Assembly: GCA_023101885.1 (NCBI GenBank)
Contig: JALPQD010000125.1
Location: 5,129,140-5,193,139, forward strand
Length of the DNA: 64,000 nt
Direction: 5' to 3'
From: Typhlomys cinereus
Lineage: Eukaryota > Chordata > Mammalia > Rodentia > Platacanthomyidae
Shown: positions 45,950 to 57,689 of the stretch, in pieces
How the letters are laid out: the number at the start of each line of letters is the position of its first letter
How positions within the stretch are numbered: position 1 is the first letter of the stretch
Notes under the pieces: generated by a model
What the model was told of the DNA's origin: nothing
What the model saw: only the letters and a program-made list of their open reading frames with translations
Databases searched by the model: none
Position numbers and translations under genes: made by a program

Positions 45950-46195
45950 GACTGTTTTAGTATGTAACCCTATCACAAACTTAGTAGCCAAACACCACAG
46001 AAAATTACTCTCTCCTGTAATCTGGAGGATAGAATGGTGTCGGCTGGGGTGAATCTCCTGTAATGTTTGAGGGAGAACTTAGTGCTTGCTGGTGTCCTGG
46101 CTTCCAGTGGTCATTAGTTATCCTTGGATTGCAGATGCATTACTCCAATTGCTGCTTTCATCTTTCTACATTCAGGCTTACATTTCAGGGGACAT
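45950..46195 (-). mobile_element. MLT1-like LTR remnant, minus strand
   Basis: 'AACTTAGTAGCCAAACACCA', 'GTGTCCTGGCTTCCAGTGGT', 'CATTAGTTATCCTTGGATTG' and 'CAGATGCATTACTCCAATTG' are in the order of MLT1 LTRs read on the minus strand. Confidence 0.6.
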
Positions 46196-47419
46196 AAATC
46201 AACCTAAAATAAAATTATGGAGGATGCCATCTTCAGAATCAAGACATTTCATCAAGTCATAAGAAGTAGAGTTTGTTAAGCTATGGAAGAAAAGATAAAA
46301 TTTTGATTCTATTCTCTTTATTAAAAATTAGGAAAAATTCAAGACCTATAGGATAATCTCATTAATGAACACATATTCAAAAATCTTAAGTAAAACACTT
46401 TTCAACCTAATGAAAATATCAAAATGATCATTCACAATGATCAAGTTGGGCTTATCCCAGAAACACAAGGATGGTTTAACATACACAAATCAATAAATGT
46501 AATTCATCATATAAACAGATGCAAAGACAAAAGCCACATGATCCTATTAATAGAAATAAAAGCTTTCCACAAAGTTCAGCATCTCTTCATAATAAAGCCC
46601 TGGAGTCTACAGGGACAGAAGAAACATGTATCTATACAATAAAGATTATTTATAGCAAACCTGTATCAAATATCCCAAACATTGAAAAACTTGAAGCATT
46701 CCCATCAGATCAGAAACTAGACAGGTCTGCCCACTTTTAAACCCATGTTTAATACTGTGTCTTAAGTTTTCACTAGAGCAATAAAACAAGAAAGGGAGAT
46801 AAAAGGAATATAATAGGAAATTAAGTCAGGTTACAAAATTAATATACCTAAATCAGTGGTTTTCTTATACCCAAGAACAAAGAAAGTGAGAAAGAAATTA
46901 GAGAAACAATTCCATTTAACATAGCCAAAGAAAAAGAAATACCTTGGAATAAACCTAATCAAAGACCAATACAATGAAACTTTAAAACACTGCAAAAAGA
47001 AATTCAAAAAAATATCAGAAGTTGTAAAGACCTATTGGTTGGAAGGTTGTAAGAATCAATGGCATGAAAATGACTACACTACCAAAGGCAATATATAGAT
47101 TTAATGCAATTCCAACCAAAATTCCAGTGCAATTCTTCAAAGAAATAAAAAAATCTTAAAATTCATATGGATACACAGAAGGCCCTGAATAATCAAAACC
47201 ATTCTAATCAGTAGAAATATTGCTGGAGGCCACAGCCATATCTGACTTAAAGCTATACTTCAGAGCTATAATAATAAAATAAACAGCATAATAATGGCAC
47301 AAAAATGCACCCAGTCAATGCATTAGAATTGAGGATCCAGATATAAGATCCTGCATATATAGTCTCTGATATTTAACAAGGATGCCAAATATGCACTTTG
47401 GAGAAAGAAAAACATTTTT

Positions 47420-48089
47420 TTTTTATTAAAAATTTAATTATACATTTTAAAAATTTTTTACCAGTTCCCTCCCTCCCCCCTCTTCCCCCTCCCCTTCCCC
47501 CAGTGCCTCCCCCCCAATTCCCAGATAGTCCTTTATTGTGTGTGCCTAACTCTCCACTGTGTCCTCCTCTCCGATGACATATAAGGACCCAGTGGCATTT
47601 CCATAAGCCCTTTCTCTTGTTCCCCTTAAGCATAAGATCACTACTATGGCTGTCAATCCCTTGCCTCCAGGGGTCTCGGTGCCCTTATCAGATGCTAGAC
47701 TTTATGAGGGCAACAGTGCGCTGGACATTGCGCAGGGCATGCAAAGTCCCAGTATGATTGCTTTGGCCCCAACTATTGTTGAGAATCTTGCAAATCGTTG
47801 TTCCTCCCATCCTTTTGCTCTTACAGTCTTACCGCCCCCTCTTCCGCAAATGTCCCTGAGCTCCAGGATGGGGAGAGATTAGGCTGTCCTAGTTCTATGT
47901 GGTTGATATAGAGTCTCTGAAGTTCTGGATTGTGGTTTGTTGATTTTCTTTTGCAGTTTTGCTGCTCCTGCAATTCCCTTCACTCCATTCTGCTGGGCAC
48001 TGTATGTCACCCCCTGGCCAGAGACAAAAAGCTGTTAAACTGGAGTCTTGTTGTAATAGCACATTCAAGGGTAGATGTAATAAGAGTAG
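47420..48089 (-). mobile_element. 5'-truncated L1 3' UTR insertion, minus strand
   Basis: T-rich start, then the pyrimidine tract and the family 3' UTR to 'AGGGTAGATGTAATAAGAGT'. A perfect 13-bp target-site duplication GAAAAACATTTTT lies at 47407-47419 and 48090-48102. The old L1 ORF2 is split by it. Confidence 0.9.
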
Positions 48090-48524
48090 GAAAAACATTT
48101 TTAACAAATGTTTCTGGGAAACTGGATGTCTCCATGTAGAAGAATGAAACTAGACCCATATCTATACCCTTCATGAGAATGATGGATCAAAGACCTAAAT
48201 GTTAGTCTGAAGGTGACAAATATTGTGGAAGAAAGAATAGAAATTGTGCTAGAACTGATCTCCGTAGGTAAAGATTTTCTGAATATAATTCCATCTGTGC
48301 AAGAAATAAGATCGATTATCAGCAAATGAGATCTCAAGAACTTAAAAAGCTTCTGTTCTGCAAAAGGAATTGTTAATTGTGCAAAATGGCAACCCACAGA
48401 ATGGTAGGAAATATCTGTAAGCCCCATATCTGATAGAGAATTAGTATCCAGAACACACAAAGAATTAAAAAAAATATTAAAAACCCCAAGAAAGGAAACA
48501 ATACTATTAAAAAATGGACCTTGA

Positions 48525-48789
48525 GGGCTGGAAAGATAGCCTAGAGCAAAATTCTGCCTTACAAGCAGAAGGTCCTACCTAAAAATGCCAGGCAAAAATG
48601 GCAGCAGCCTGCACTTTCAGCCCTAGTGGACAGAGCAAAGCAAAATAGAGGTAGAAGAATTCCAGATGATTCCTGAAGTCATCCTTGGTTCTTCACAGGG
48701 ACACACAGTGACACGGTGCCCTATGATGCACATACACACAAACACACACACACACACACACACACACTAAAATAAAATAAATTAAATTA
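48525..48789 (+). mobile_element. B2-superfamily SINE, plus strand
   Basis: It starts GAGGGCTGGAAAGATAGCCT and has a tRNA-like head, a 'GAATTCCAGATGATTCCTGA' body part and a (CA)n run (48730-48767). The tail has AAATAAAATAAATT. A target-site duplication of about 17 bp (ATTAAAAA-ACCTTG type) lies at 48507-48524 and 48790-48806, with two differences. It is the only plus-strand copy of this family in the window. Confidence 0.85.
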
Positions 48790-49295
48790 ATTAAAAATAG
48801 ACCTTGGAATGAAAAGAAATGTTTCATAAGATAAAATTCAAATGTCTAACAAATACCTTAAAATGTGCTCAACTACCTACCTATTATAGAATTAAAAACT
48901 AAATCTATTCTGAAATATAATTTTTGCCTTAATGGCTAAAATTAAAAACACGAATAACAACAAGTGCTGAGGAGAATGTGGAGACAAGGGGTCCCTCATG
49001 GACTGCTTTTTGGGGGGAATAATTTTTTGGAAATCACTTTCTCAACAAGCTGAAAATTGCATTGCTGTATGACCCAGGCATATCACTACTAGGAATAGTC
49101 CCAGAGGAATTTGCACCATGTTATGGAGATACCCACAACAACCACTTTCATTGCAATACCAAAGAACTAGAATCAGCTTAGACATCCAACATTTTAAGAA
49201 TGGATAATGAAAATATACATGTACACACAATAGAATACTACTCAGATGTGAAGTAAAATGAAATTATGAACTTTGCTGTCGAATGAATGAAATTG

Positions 49296-50016
49296 TTACC
49301 CCCTGGCCAGAGACAAAAAGCTGTTAGAGTCTTGTGATAAAAGCACATTCAAAGGTAGATGTAATAAAAGTGAGAAACCATACTAAGGGAGGGTAACATA
49401 CAATGCCCACCAGGATGGAGTGAAGGGCATTGCAGGAGCAGCAAAACTGCAAAAGAAAATCAACAAACCACAATCCAGAACTTCAGAGACTCTATATCAA
49501 CCACCTAGAACTAGGCCAGCTTAGTCTCTCCCCATCTTGAAGCTCAGGGAAATTTGTGGAAGAGGGGGCGGTAAGAGTGTAAGAGCAAAAGGATGGGAGG
49601 AGCAATGATATATAAGATACTCTATACTAGTTGGGGCCAAAGCAATCATAATTGGACTTTGCATGCCCTGCGCATTGTCCAACCCACTGTGGACCTCACA
49701 AAGTCTAGCATCTGCTAAAGGCACCAAGAGCCTTGGATGTAAAGGATTGGCAGCCACAGCAGTGTTCCTATACCTAAGGGGAACACGGGAAAGGGTTCAG
49801 GGAAAGGCCACTGGGTCCTTGTACGTCATCGGAGAGGAGGGCCCAGAGGAAAATCAGACATGCACAAGAAAGGACTCTCTGGGAATTGGGGCGGGAGGCA
49901 CTGGGGGATGGGGAGGGAGAGGGGTGGGGATGAGGAGCAGGGGGTACGGGGGGGAGGAGGAGGAAGGGAAGGAACTGGTGTACCTAATAAGTTTGTATGA
50001 GCTGAAATTAAAAAAA
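49296..50016 (+). mobile_element. 5'-truncated L1 3' UTR insertion, plus strand
   Basis: It begins inside the family 3' UTR ('CCCCTGGCCAGAGACAAAAA') and ends with the GTTTGTATGAGC part and an A run. A perfect 14-bp target-site duplication AATGAATGAAATTG lies at 49282-49295 and 50017-50030. The G-rich purine tract is at 49878-49978. Confidence 0.9.
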
Positions 50017-50302
50017 AATGAATGAAATTGGAAGAAGTAATATTTAGTGAAGTGTCCCAGACATAGATAGAGAAATATAGCATGTTCTCTCTCACAAGCA
50101 GATGCTAATACTGAAACTTCGGAATAATATACTTAAAATGAAACTTCTATAGTAGCTGTAACCTAGAAAGGAACATAAACTAGGAAATGGGGATGCGGAT
50201 GAACCTTAAAGCGGAATGTAATAATAGCACAGTGGACACAAGAGGGTGTTTAAACACACACTCAGACAACAACCAATTGCTGTCTAATAATCAGTAAGGA
50301 AG

Positions 50303-50340
50303 TTTTTATTTTTTAACTTTATTTACTTATTTATTTTGCA

Positions 50341-50383
<43 letters not shown>

Positions 50384-50622
50384 CAGAGGGCACTGTGTCA
50401 CTGTGTGTCCCTGTTGAGGACCAAGGGTGACTTCAGGAATCATCCTGGATCCCTTCTATCTCCTCTTTTATCTCTGTAGGATTTCCAAGGCTCTGCTCAC
50501 CAGGGATGGAAGTGAAGGCCACTGCAGTTTCTGCTTGGCATTATTATATGGAACCTGGGGTCCAAGCTCAGAACCTTCTGGTTATGACGCAGAGTCTTAA
50601 CTCCTGCGCCATCTCTCCAGCC
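50303..50622 (-). mobile_element. B2-superfamily SINE with (GT)n, minus strand
   Basis: TTATTTATTTTGCATGCGTG then (GT)n (50343-50383), 'TTCAGGAATCATCCTGGATC', 'TTTCTGCTTGGCATTATTAT' and a tRNA-like head ending GCGCCATCTCTCCAGCC. An 8-bp TAAGGAAG duplicate lies at 50295-50302 and 50623-50630. Confidence 0.85.
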
Positions 50623-50639
50623 TAAGGAAGGTTCTATGG

Positions 50640-51390
50640 TAAGAAAAGTAGGCCAGAAAAGCAGGCCAAGTACTGCAAATCAAACCACATACCTGAGAGA
50701 AGGAGGACCATGGATCCTAGGTGAGAACAAACTTTTTAGTGATAATCGCAAGTTCTTGGTAATAAGCCACCATCTAAACATTTACTTTTATGCCCTCAGA
50801 TTAAAAAAAAGCACTCAACACTCAACTGATAAATCCCTCTGCAGTGAAGGAGATGCAATGCCAAGAATCACAGCAGGTCAAAGTGAAAGCAACTGCAAAA
50901 AGCACTGTCTGAAACAACATTCAAACACCCCTTATATCATGCATTCATACCAGAATTGCCACATATGAGAACTAGATGCAGTCATATTTTCCACTGTATT
51001 TTCACGACATCTGACCTTTTAAAATCTCACTTCAGAAAGGAGGTTCTCAAGAGATGTGACTTTTGCAAGATTTGGGGAATGGTACAAGATATGAAAGGGG
51101 AGAGATAATTAACTCTACAATAAACCCACTGGTAGGCCGATCATACCTCTGGGAATACCCAGGCACATGCCAATTTTTACAGGAGTTCTAGATTGGTACC
51201 AATAAAGCTCATAAGTAAGGGGAAGGTGGAGTAGAAAAGAGACTTGTTGGAAAGGAGAAGAAATGGGGGGTGGAAAGGAGAGAGGAGATGCAGTAATAGG
51301 GGATAAAACATAAATGTGTTATACTTGGATATGAAAACTTAAAAATTTTTGGAAAAATTGGAAAGATCATTGGGACAGAGAAGATAACAA
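50640..51390 (+). mobile_element. Old L1 3' UTR remnant, plus strand
   Basis: Blocks such as 'AAGTTCTTGGTAATAAGCCA' with 'CCATCTAAACATTTAC', and 'GCCAAGAATCACAGCAGGTC' with AAAGTGAAAGCAACTG, match the Lx-like 3' UTR type also seen at 27840-28450. It probably ends near the 'TATGAAAACTTAAAAATT' stretch. It may be the 3' end of the old L1 at 46320-50110. Confidence 0.5.
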
Positions 51391-52185
51391 ATAGGAAAGG
51401 GAGAAAAAGAGGCTTTTTAACATTTATTTTTATGCAAATCTATAACGATAAAAATTAAAGCCAATTAAAGAGAAACAATTTAAGTTACTTACATGTAGAA
51501 GAGTATTCAAACAGAAGCAAAAATGTAGAAAAACTCAAAATTGTCATCATGTTCTAAGCATTGAACAACAATAAATAATTACTTACATTGCCAATTGCTC
51601 ATAATTCGATTTGGTACATAATACAACTTAAGGAATGCAGTATATGTGCTTTACTTAGACTCTGAATTGCATGAAACATTAAAAGCTTAGACAGCTCTGA
51701 AGATGTCCATGACGTTCCTGACTTTTTTATGAAAAACAAAATTCTTGATTTTCTGTTCAGCTTACCTCAGTTGGTTCACATGAGCATACAATCTCTAACC
51801 ATCTAACCATGCCCTAAACACCTGTCTTTATGAGCTGTAGGATAAAGGCTCTAGCTGAATTCAGTGGGTTCTGGCAACAGATTGCACGCTGAGCTCCAAG
51901 TTGCTTCCCTCTTTGGAACAAGCAATCTAGGCATACTCCTTGTCTGCAGTGGCAAAAATCACACTTAGACAAACACCCTCTGTAAGTTCCCCCCATATAA
52001 TTATACTTCGGACATTAGTTTTTAATCACCTACGGCTAAGAAAAGTCACATGGTAAACCTCATAGTATATGGCTATCACCAGAGTAGAAAAGTATCCTTC
52101 GCTCACAGCATGAGAGGGAAGGAAGGAAATATCTAGCATGTCCAAATTAGAATAGTAGTTTAATAACATCAGCAATAAACACATG
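51391..52185. other. Unannotated DNA
   Basis: No repeat or gene recognised. Confidence 0.45.
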
Positions 52186-52197
52186 CACACATGCACA

Positions 52198-52241
<44 letters not shown>
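52198..52241. repeat. (CA)n microsatellite
   Basis: Uninterrupted CA run of about 44 bp, flanked by CATGCACACATG blocks. No SINE body is visible next to it. Confidence 0.95.
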
Positions 52242-52243
<2 letters not shown>

Positions 52244-52259
52244 CACACATATGTCCTAT

Positions 52260-53950
52260 ATGGCCACCTGGAGTGATGTGGTCATACGGAATTCCAGTGA
52301 GTCTGTCTTAAAAATATAGATTTATTTCAATGGAAACAGGAAAGTTAGCTCAGGTAGAGCTCAGCACATTCCCAGAGAAGCCCGCCAGAATCAAACGCTA
52401 AATGAATAGCATACATACAGAATCAAGGCAGTCAATGCTCTCCCCTGCCACTTGGGGGTCTTTGCTGCCAAGGTAGCACGATACATGTGCTTGTCAGAAA
52501 CGCACTTTCTGTCAAGCAGCTCAGTTCTTACCCCCAGTGCTCTGTCTTCTTTAACCTCCTTCATCTGTGTCCATGCCTCAGAGTTTGGTGATTCATTCAG
52601 AGGAAGTGTTTTGAAAATAATAATGCTATTGATTTCCTAACTGGATGTGTAGGGGAAAGAGTAAAAAGACAAAGGAGGTTGCATTTTGAGTGCATGAGAT
52701 TTTCATTTCTCATCAAGGTAAGCAGTGTCGGGTTTGTTGTGATAGATCACAGGTGCACAGCACGTTTTAGATGGGAGAAGAACAGATGTTTATTTTGGAT
52801 GTTCCACTGGATAACCTTGAATGCTGAGGAAATAGAAAAGTTGGACTCTCACAGAACATTGTCTTTTCTCAGTAAATACGATGTGTCAGAAAGTCCTACC
52901 CCATCTCTCCCCAAACAGGTGACAACTTTGCTGCAGAATGTATTGCTTCAGTAATGTGAGAATGAAATGGCGTCCTCTTTCTCATGGTCTAATAGGCAGG
53001 TGAATTACTTAATGTGTTTTACATTCCTCTTTTGTTCTATACACATACACATAGTATATTAAGAATTCATTACCTAAGTGAAAGAATGAGTCTGCCTTTA
53101 GCACAAATGAGAATTTTAGATCATAAACATCAATGTTTATTGGGAGGTGTAACGCCTGGGAAGCTTTCCAAGGTTATTAAGTGCATCGTGAGATAAATTT
53201 TGTAAATTATACTTTGCTTTTTTTTCACTGAGATCCAAAGTAAATGCTACGAATGAAGAAGATAAAAATCCTGATTCGCATTTCATGCCAGACCATGTTC
53301 TGTGCAAGCAGAATGATCACACTTCTACCGTGTCACTGCACATATGCATGCAATGCATCATTTAGGAGATGAATGTTTTAAAAGGAAGGTTAACTTTCCA
53401 AGTCAAGATGATGAGCTTGCTAGGGGAGAAAATCCTGTCCCGTGGCTTTCGTGGAACTCAGACTGATGACAATTTTCAGCTTTAGTGACTGTCTTTGAGG
53501 CTGTTTCAGGGGCCAGAAACTCTTGATGAGCCATTTAAACAAATCTGATCTGTGTCAGTACCTCAGCATCTGCACTTTGGCTTTTGCATGTCATGGAGAC
53601 AAATCCTCAGCTAATGCTGCCCTTGTATCTCAGGAGTTAAAATACCCAGAATTTGTTTTAAAGTTTCTTGGTATTTGAATGATCTCTATAACAATTCCCC
53701 AAACTGAGGCCCTGCTATTTTGGAGAAGTATTAGAATCAAAGTGAAATGCAACTTGAAAACTGTTTAGACTTAGAGCTTAAAGTTCTGAATTTTAGTCCT
53801 ACTGATAAATTTGTGATTTCCTTTGGTACTTATGTGTTTAGTGCCCCATAGTGTTCATCTGTAAGTGGGGATGAACTCTACATTTTTTTTATATTTTTAG
53901 AATCTTATTATACTCTCTTTAGAGAGATATTTGGTTTTATATTTTTATTG
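52260..53950. other. Unannotated DNA
   Basis: Mostly unique sequence. No exon, repeat or RNA gene could be supported. Confidence 0.45.
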
Positions 53951-53959
53951 TTGTTTGGT

Positions 53960-54012
53960 AAGCTTTTTTTGAGACATGGTCTCACATTGTAGCTAAAGTT
54001 GACCAGAGTACG
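53960..54012 (-). mobile_element. B1 SINE fragment, minus strand
   Basis: 'TTTTTTGAGACATGGTCTCA' and 'CATTGTAGCTAAAGTTGACC' match the reverse complement of a B1 3' part. Confidence 0.6.
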
Positions 54013-54031
54013 TTAAAATATAAGTTATCAA

Positions 54032-54065
54032 TCCAAAATAAAATAAAATAAAATAAAATAAAAAA
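54032..54065. repeat. (AAAAT)n microsatellite
   Basis: About six AAAAT/AAATA units, probably derived from the A tail of a SINE. Confidence 0.9.
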
Positions 54066-54071
54066 CTTTAA

Positions 54072-54245
54072 AGCTAAGCAAGAGTGCTCATGCCTACAAT
54101 GTCAGCTGTTAGAATTTTGAATTAGGAAGATTGCCATGAGTTTGAAGTTATTCTTAGTTACATAGTAAGTCCCACTTTCTAATTTATTAGTCTTCTTAGG
54201 AAGGATCTCATGTAGCTTAGGCTGATCTTGAACTTACAATAATTG
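54072..54245. mobile_element. Two B1 fragments in opposite orientation
   Basis: 54072-54168 reads as plus-strand B1 ('AAGCAAGAGTGCTCATGCC', 'GCCATGAGTTTGAAG'). 54185-54245 reads as minus-strand B1 ('GAAGGATCTCATGTAGCTTA', 'GGCTGATCTTGAAC'). Both are old. Confidence 0.6.
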
Positions 54246-54300
54246 GATACATGTAATGATTAAATAAATGTGAAGTATTTCTTTTTTTTTAATTTAAAAA

Positions 54301-54464
54301 CAGGGAATCGTGAGAATGCAGTCCCCCACTACCACATATTATGCAGTCGAGTTTCCCACATTTGGGGAAATCGCAGGGGTCAGCACATCCGGAGTGCAAT
54401 GGATGAGCCTCGTCCTGGGAAAACCACCTTCGTGATCATGGTATCTCCCCTGCCAGGTAAGTAC
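54301..54464 (-). pseudogene. U1 snRNA retrocopy, full length (164 nt), minus strand
   Basis: Read on the minus strand from 54464 the sequence starts with the U1 5' end (TACTTACCTGGCAGGGGAGA after one changed first base). It continues through stem-loop I (ATACCATGATCACGAAGG), the stem-loop II loop ATTGCACTCC, and a CTG 3' end at 54301, giving exactly the 164-nt length of U1. The Sm-site sequence is changed from AATTTGTGG to AATATGTGG. An A-rich tail (54283-54300 on the plus strand is T then AATTTAAAAA) and a 17-bp target-site duplication AAA-T/C-GTGAAGTATTTCT (54266-54282, 54465-54481) show L1-mediated retroposition. Snippets of the usual U1 promoter and 3' box are absent. It is not expected to be functional. 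Confidence 0.95.
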
Positions 54465-54679
54465 AAACGTGAAGTATTTCTATCTCCTTAAGCAGTATTC
54501 ATTCCTGTATGCTGGGAACTTCTGCATGCTTCTATTAATTTCAAACCTACCACAAACCTAACAATTGTAGGGTAAACAGTTACCCTACAATGCTAAGGAA
54601 ATCAAAACAAACACATCCTTTGTGATTGGTGCCCTTGTCTAAGTTCTTTCTCATTCCCCATATCCTTCTTAGTCTCCAG

Positions 54680-55110
54680 GGTTCAACATTTTACACCATC
54701 ATATCATCAGATCAAGTTTTAGTTTTCAAAAATTAAGCACATATTGTCTTTGTTTGCCTTACTTATTTCACTTAATGCAATCTTTCAGTTCCATATATAT
54801 TGTGGCAATGAGAGAATTCCTTTACTTTTATTGATGAATAGAATTAAATTATGTACATATATCTCATTTTCTCTGCATTCCTGTGTTGGTGGACTCATTA
54901 TTGCTTCCATACCGTGGATGTTGTGAGCTGCTGCCTGAACATGGCTATACAAGGATAGTTCTCACCTAATATTCTCATTTCCATATGATGGACACCTACC
55001 AGTGGGATTTATGAATTGGGTGATAACTTTAGATCTAGGTTTTTTTTTTAGTTTTGCATAGTGGTTACATTAATTTATATTCTTACCCTCAGTGGATAAG
55101 ATGGAATAAA
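54680..55110 (-). mobile_element. Ancient L1 ORF2 C-terminal fragment, minus strand
   Basis: The minus-strand reading runs over 'CACTTAATGCAATCTTTCAG' to 'GATGGACACCTACCAGTGGG' and 'CAGTGGATAAGATGG', matching the C-terminal part of mammalian L1 ORF2. It is much more diverged than the other L1s. Confidence 0.6.
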
Positions 55111-55114
55111 AAAG

Positions 55115-55795
55115 GTAGGGGTGGCAATGAAATAATTCAGCAAACATGAATTCAAGCAAATAGAATAGTAGACATATAATTAAATTGATTAAACTTATGA
55201 CATTAAGATTTCATTTTTAATTTGTATATGTCTTTTTTTCTGAGGAGATGACATGAAATCTATGTTATCTGCAATGGGATAACTTATTTTGTTCTATTAA
55301 ATTTATGTACGCTACCCCAGGCAACAATAACCTGGGCTCCACTCCTGAGGGATACTGGCAACACACCTCTTAGTTGATTTGTTTTCTTCTCATCTTTTTG
55401 CTTTTTATTTCTACCAGTGCAGAGACCATGTTAAATTGGTCTCTTCTAAGGACTTTAAATCTCCTGGATTGTTGTTGGGAGGGAGGGAGCTTTTTTTTTC
55501 TGAATTGCTATTAATAGCATTAGATCATTATGACCTACTTAATTTTCAAAGGTTGTACAATTATTAAAAAGCAAAAAGGCTAACCATAGGATAACACAGA
55601 ACCCTGTTGAAAATAAAAAAGTTATGCATACTTAAATTCTTACTGTGAACATAATGCTAGAATAAAATTTAAAAGAAATACAAGGGAGGGAGAGGAAGAA
55701 AAGGGCAGGATAATTACTCAATATGCTTGTAAAACTAGGAAAATAATTAAAAAATTAAAAATAACAATTTACATCAGTAAAAAAAAAAAGAAACA
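55115..55795. other. Unannotated DNA
   Basis: No gene or repeat recognised with confidence. Confidence 0.45.
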
Positions 55796-55797
55796 CA

Positions 55798-56175
55798 GGG
55801 CTGGGGCAGTTGTTCAGTGCTTACTGTACAAATGTGAGGACCAGAAATGGATTGTTAGGTCTCACATAAACACAGGATGCAGTGATTAAGTGTCTATAAT
55901 TCCTGTTCCTTTAAGGGTAGTGGGGAGCAAAGATCATGGAATGTCCAGAAACTCATGGAACAGACAGCCTGGTGAGAAGCCCTGGTTATAAACAAGGTAG
56001 AAAGTTGAGGAACAACATCCAAAGGCTGTTCTTTAACTTTGCACTCACACCGTGAAATGTATATACCCACATTCACTCTGACATGCATACTCAAACATCA
56101 CACACATATGAGCAAACACACATGTAACATGTACTCACATATCACACACATATATGCACAAAACACACACAAAAA
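55798..56175 (+). mobile_element. Old B2-superfamily SINE, plus strand
   Basis: The tRNA-like head GGGCTGGGGCAGTTGTTCAG and a B-box-like AGGACCAGAAATGGATTG begin the element. A long body ends with CA-rich sequence (CACACATATGAGCAAACAC) and AAAAAAAGCA at about 56170. Confidence 0.55.
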
Positions 56176-56239
56176 AAGCAATGCAAGTAAATACTATGTG
56201 ATGGTCCTTTCTGTAGAAGATAAAAATCATATGTAATCA

Positions 56240-57485
56240 CACAAACATTCAGAGGGATAATCTCCTACTTTAATTTTATAGATGTATGTTGGAGTGAGTA
56301 TAGACACACACAATGTTCTTTTTAACAAAAACTATTCTATGACCTGCTTTTATAAATTTATTGTCTCACTTGAACATTTTTCCAAGCAATAAAACATTTT
56401 TCTTTTATACATTTTTATGGCTGTTCATATGTTATATGACTCTGCTGTACTTTATTTTACCTATTCCCTATTGTCAAATACTTAGCTAAGCTCCATTTTT
56501 ATTATTATGATAAATAGTGTGGCAGCGGACGCTTTGGCTGGAAGTTATTTCCTAGGAGTTTGGCATGTTTCTGCACTCAGTCAAACCGTCTTCATTCTTC
56601 AGTGATGGCTTACAGCTTGCACAGGACTTGGCCTGGACTATGTTTTTTTAAATTCTTATGAAGATACTAGCTTTGAAATCGTTCCTTTAGACTCTTTAGC
56701 ACTTTCCAGGCATTTAGTCCCATAAATAAGAAGTGTGTATTTGTATATGCGTGTGTGTGTTTGTGTGTGTGCGTGTATGTGTGTGTATGTGTGTATGTGT
56801 GTGCATATGCTTAATATTTTACCCTTTGTCCACTCAGCTCAGGCTTACAGGAGGCTAAAGTCCGCCATCAGGAGGCAAGCTTCAGTTTGAATAGCAACTG
56901 TTAGTCTGAAATTAACAGTTCTTTTATGTTCAGGAGGATTAGCAATCAATTTTGTGAAGAATGTGGTGAATGTTGGAAGGCCCCTACAGTAGCCTTGGGC
57001 AACTACTGGGATAATCATGCTACTTTTGTTTTTTGGAGGCCTAATAACATGATTAATTTTAAATAAGAACTTAAATAACAGTGTTAATGTAAAATTGTAG
57101 AGTGAGGACTATACTCAAAGACAGAAAAAAGGTCTGGGCTATAGACATGGTTCTAAACTTTGTTTTGTCAAGTCGTTGATCTGCTTTGAAAGGTCAGTTT
57201 TCTCAGAAATAAAGTGTGGTTGTGGACTTTCTCAGAAGTCCTTCTGATTTTCTTTGTTGCTAGATTTTAAAAAACCGCTAACTGAAATAAACACACTGGA
57301 GAGATGTGTGCATAGCACAAATGAAATTCTTGACTGCAGGATGAGTTCAGTCATGTGACCCTTTCCAATTCAAAGAGCAGACCCCATTGGCAAGATACGG
57401 GACGTGTAAGCAATGCTTCTAATTTTTGAAATGTCAGTGGTTTTGCCTGGATCTTTGTGCTAATTGATCTATGGATTTTTTAAAG
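56240..57485. other. Unannotated DNA with a (GT)n run
   Basis: The only feature recognised is a GT-rich run at 56738-56808 with many interruptions. Confidence 0.5.
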
Positions 57486-57487
57486 TC

Positions 57488-57680
57488 ATGGTTACCATGA
57501 AGCCCAGATTAGCTTCAAAATCACTATGCAGCTGAGGATAACCTTGAAATTCTTATCCTCCCACTTTTTCTTTTGAGTGCTGGGAATATGCATGTACCTT
57601 ACTCTAACTAGTGTTGAGGATGCAACCCAAGGATTTATACAAGTACTGTACCAATCAAGCCACTTCCCCAGCTCCTCCCC
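57488..57680 (-). mobile_element. ID-B1 dimer (B4-like SINE), minus strand
   Basis: The left part is B1 in reverse ('GAAGCCCAGATTAGCTTCAA', 'ACTTTTTCTTTTGAGTGCTG'). The right part is an ID-like head in reverse ('AGTACTGTACCAATCAAGCC' with ACTTCCCCAGCTCC). Same arrangement as 29228-29410. Confidence 0.75.
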
Positions 57681-57689
57681 ACCCCCCCA

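Larger units (their letters stand above)
46320..50110 (+). mobile_element. Old L1 ORF2 remnant hosting three younger insertions
   Basis: On the plus strand the ORF2 reading starts in the reverse-transcriptase region ([20 protein letters not shown] at 46430-46490). It continues past 47400, resumes at 48103 after an L1 insertion, again at 48807 after a SINE, and again at 50031 after another L1. The C-terminal domain is near 48950-49290. Stops are frequent throughout. Its high divergence from the L1s at 4303 and 29583 marks it as an older family. Confidence 0.8.

Noticed and set aside
52198..52241. Possible CRISPR-like or satellite array among regularly repeated short units
   Set aside because: It is a plain CA microsatellite. 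No spaced identical repeats with unique spacers exist anywhere in the window.
54304..54456. Apparent 153-bp in-frame coding exon with strong splice sites on the plus strand
   Set aside because: The sequence is the reverse complement of U1 snRNA. The donor consensus is the U1 5' end, and an A-rich tail and target duplication show retroposition.
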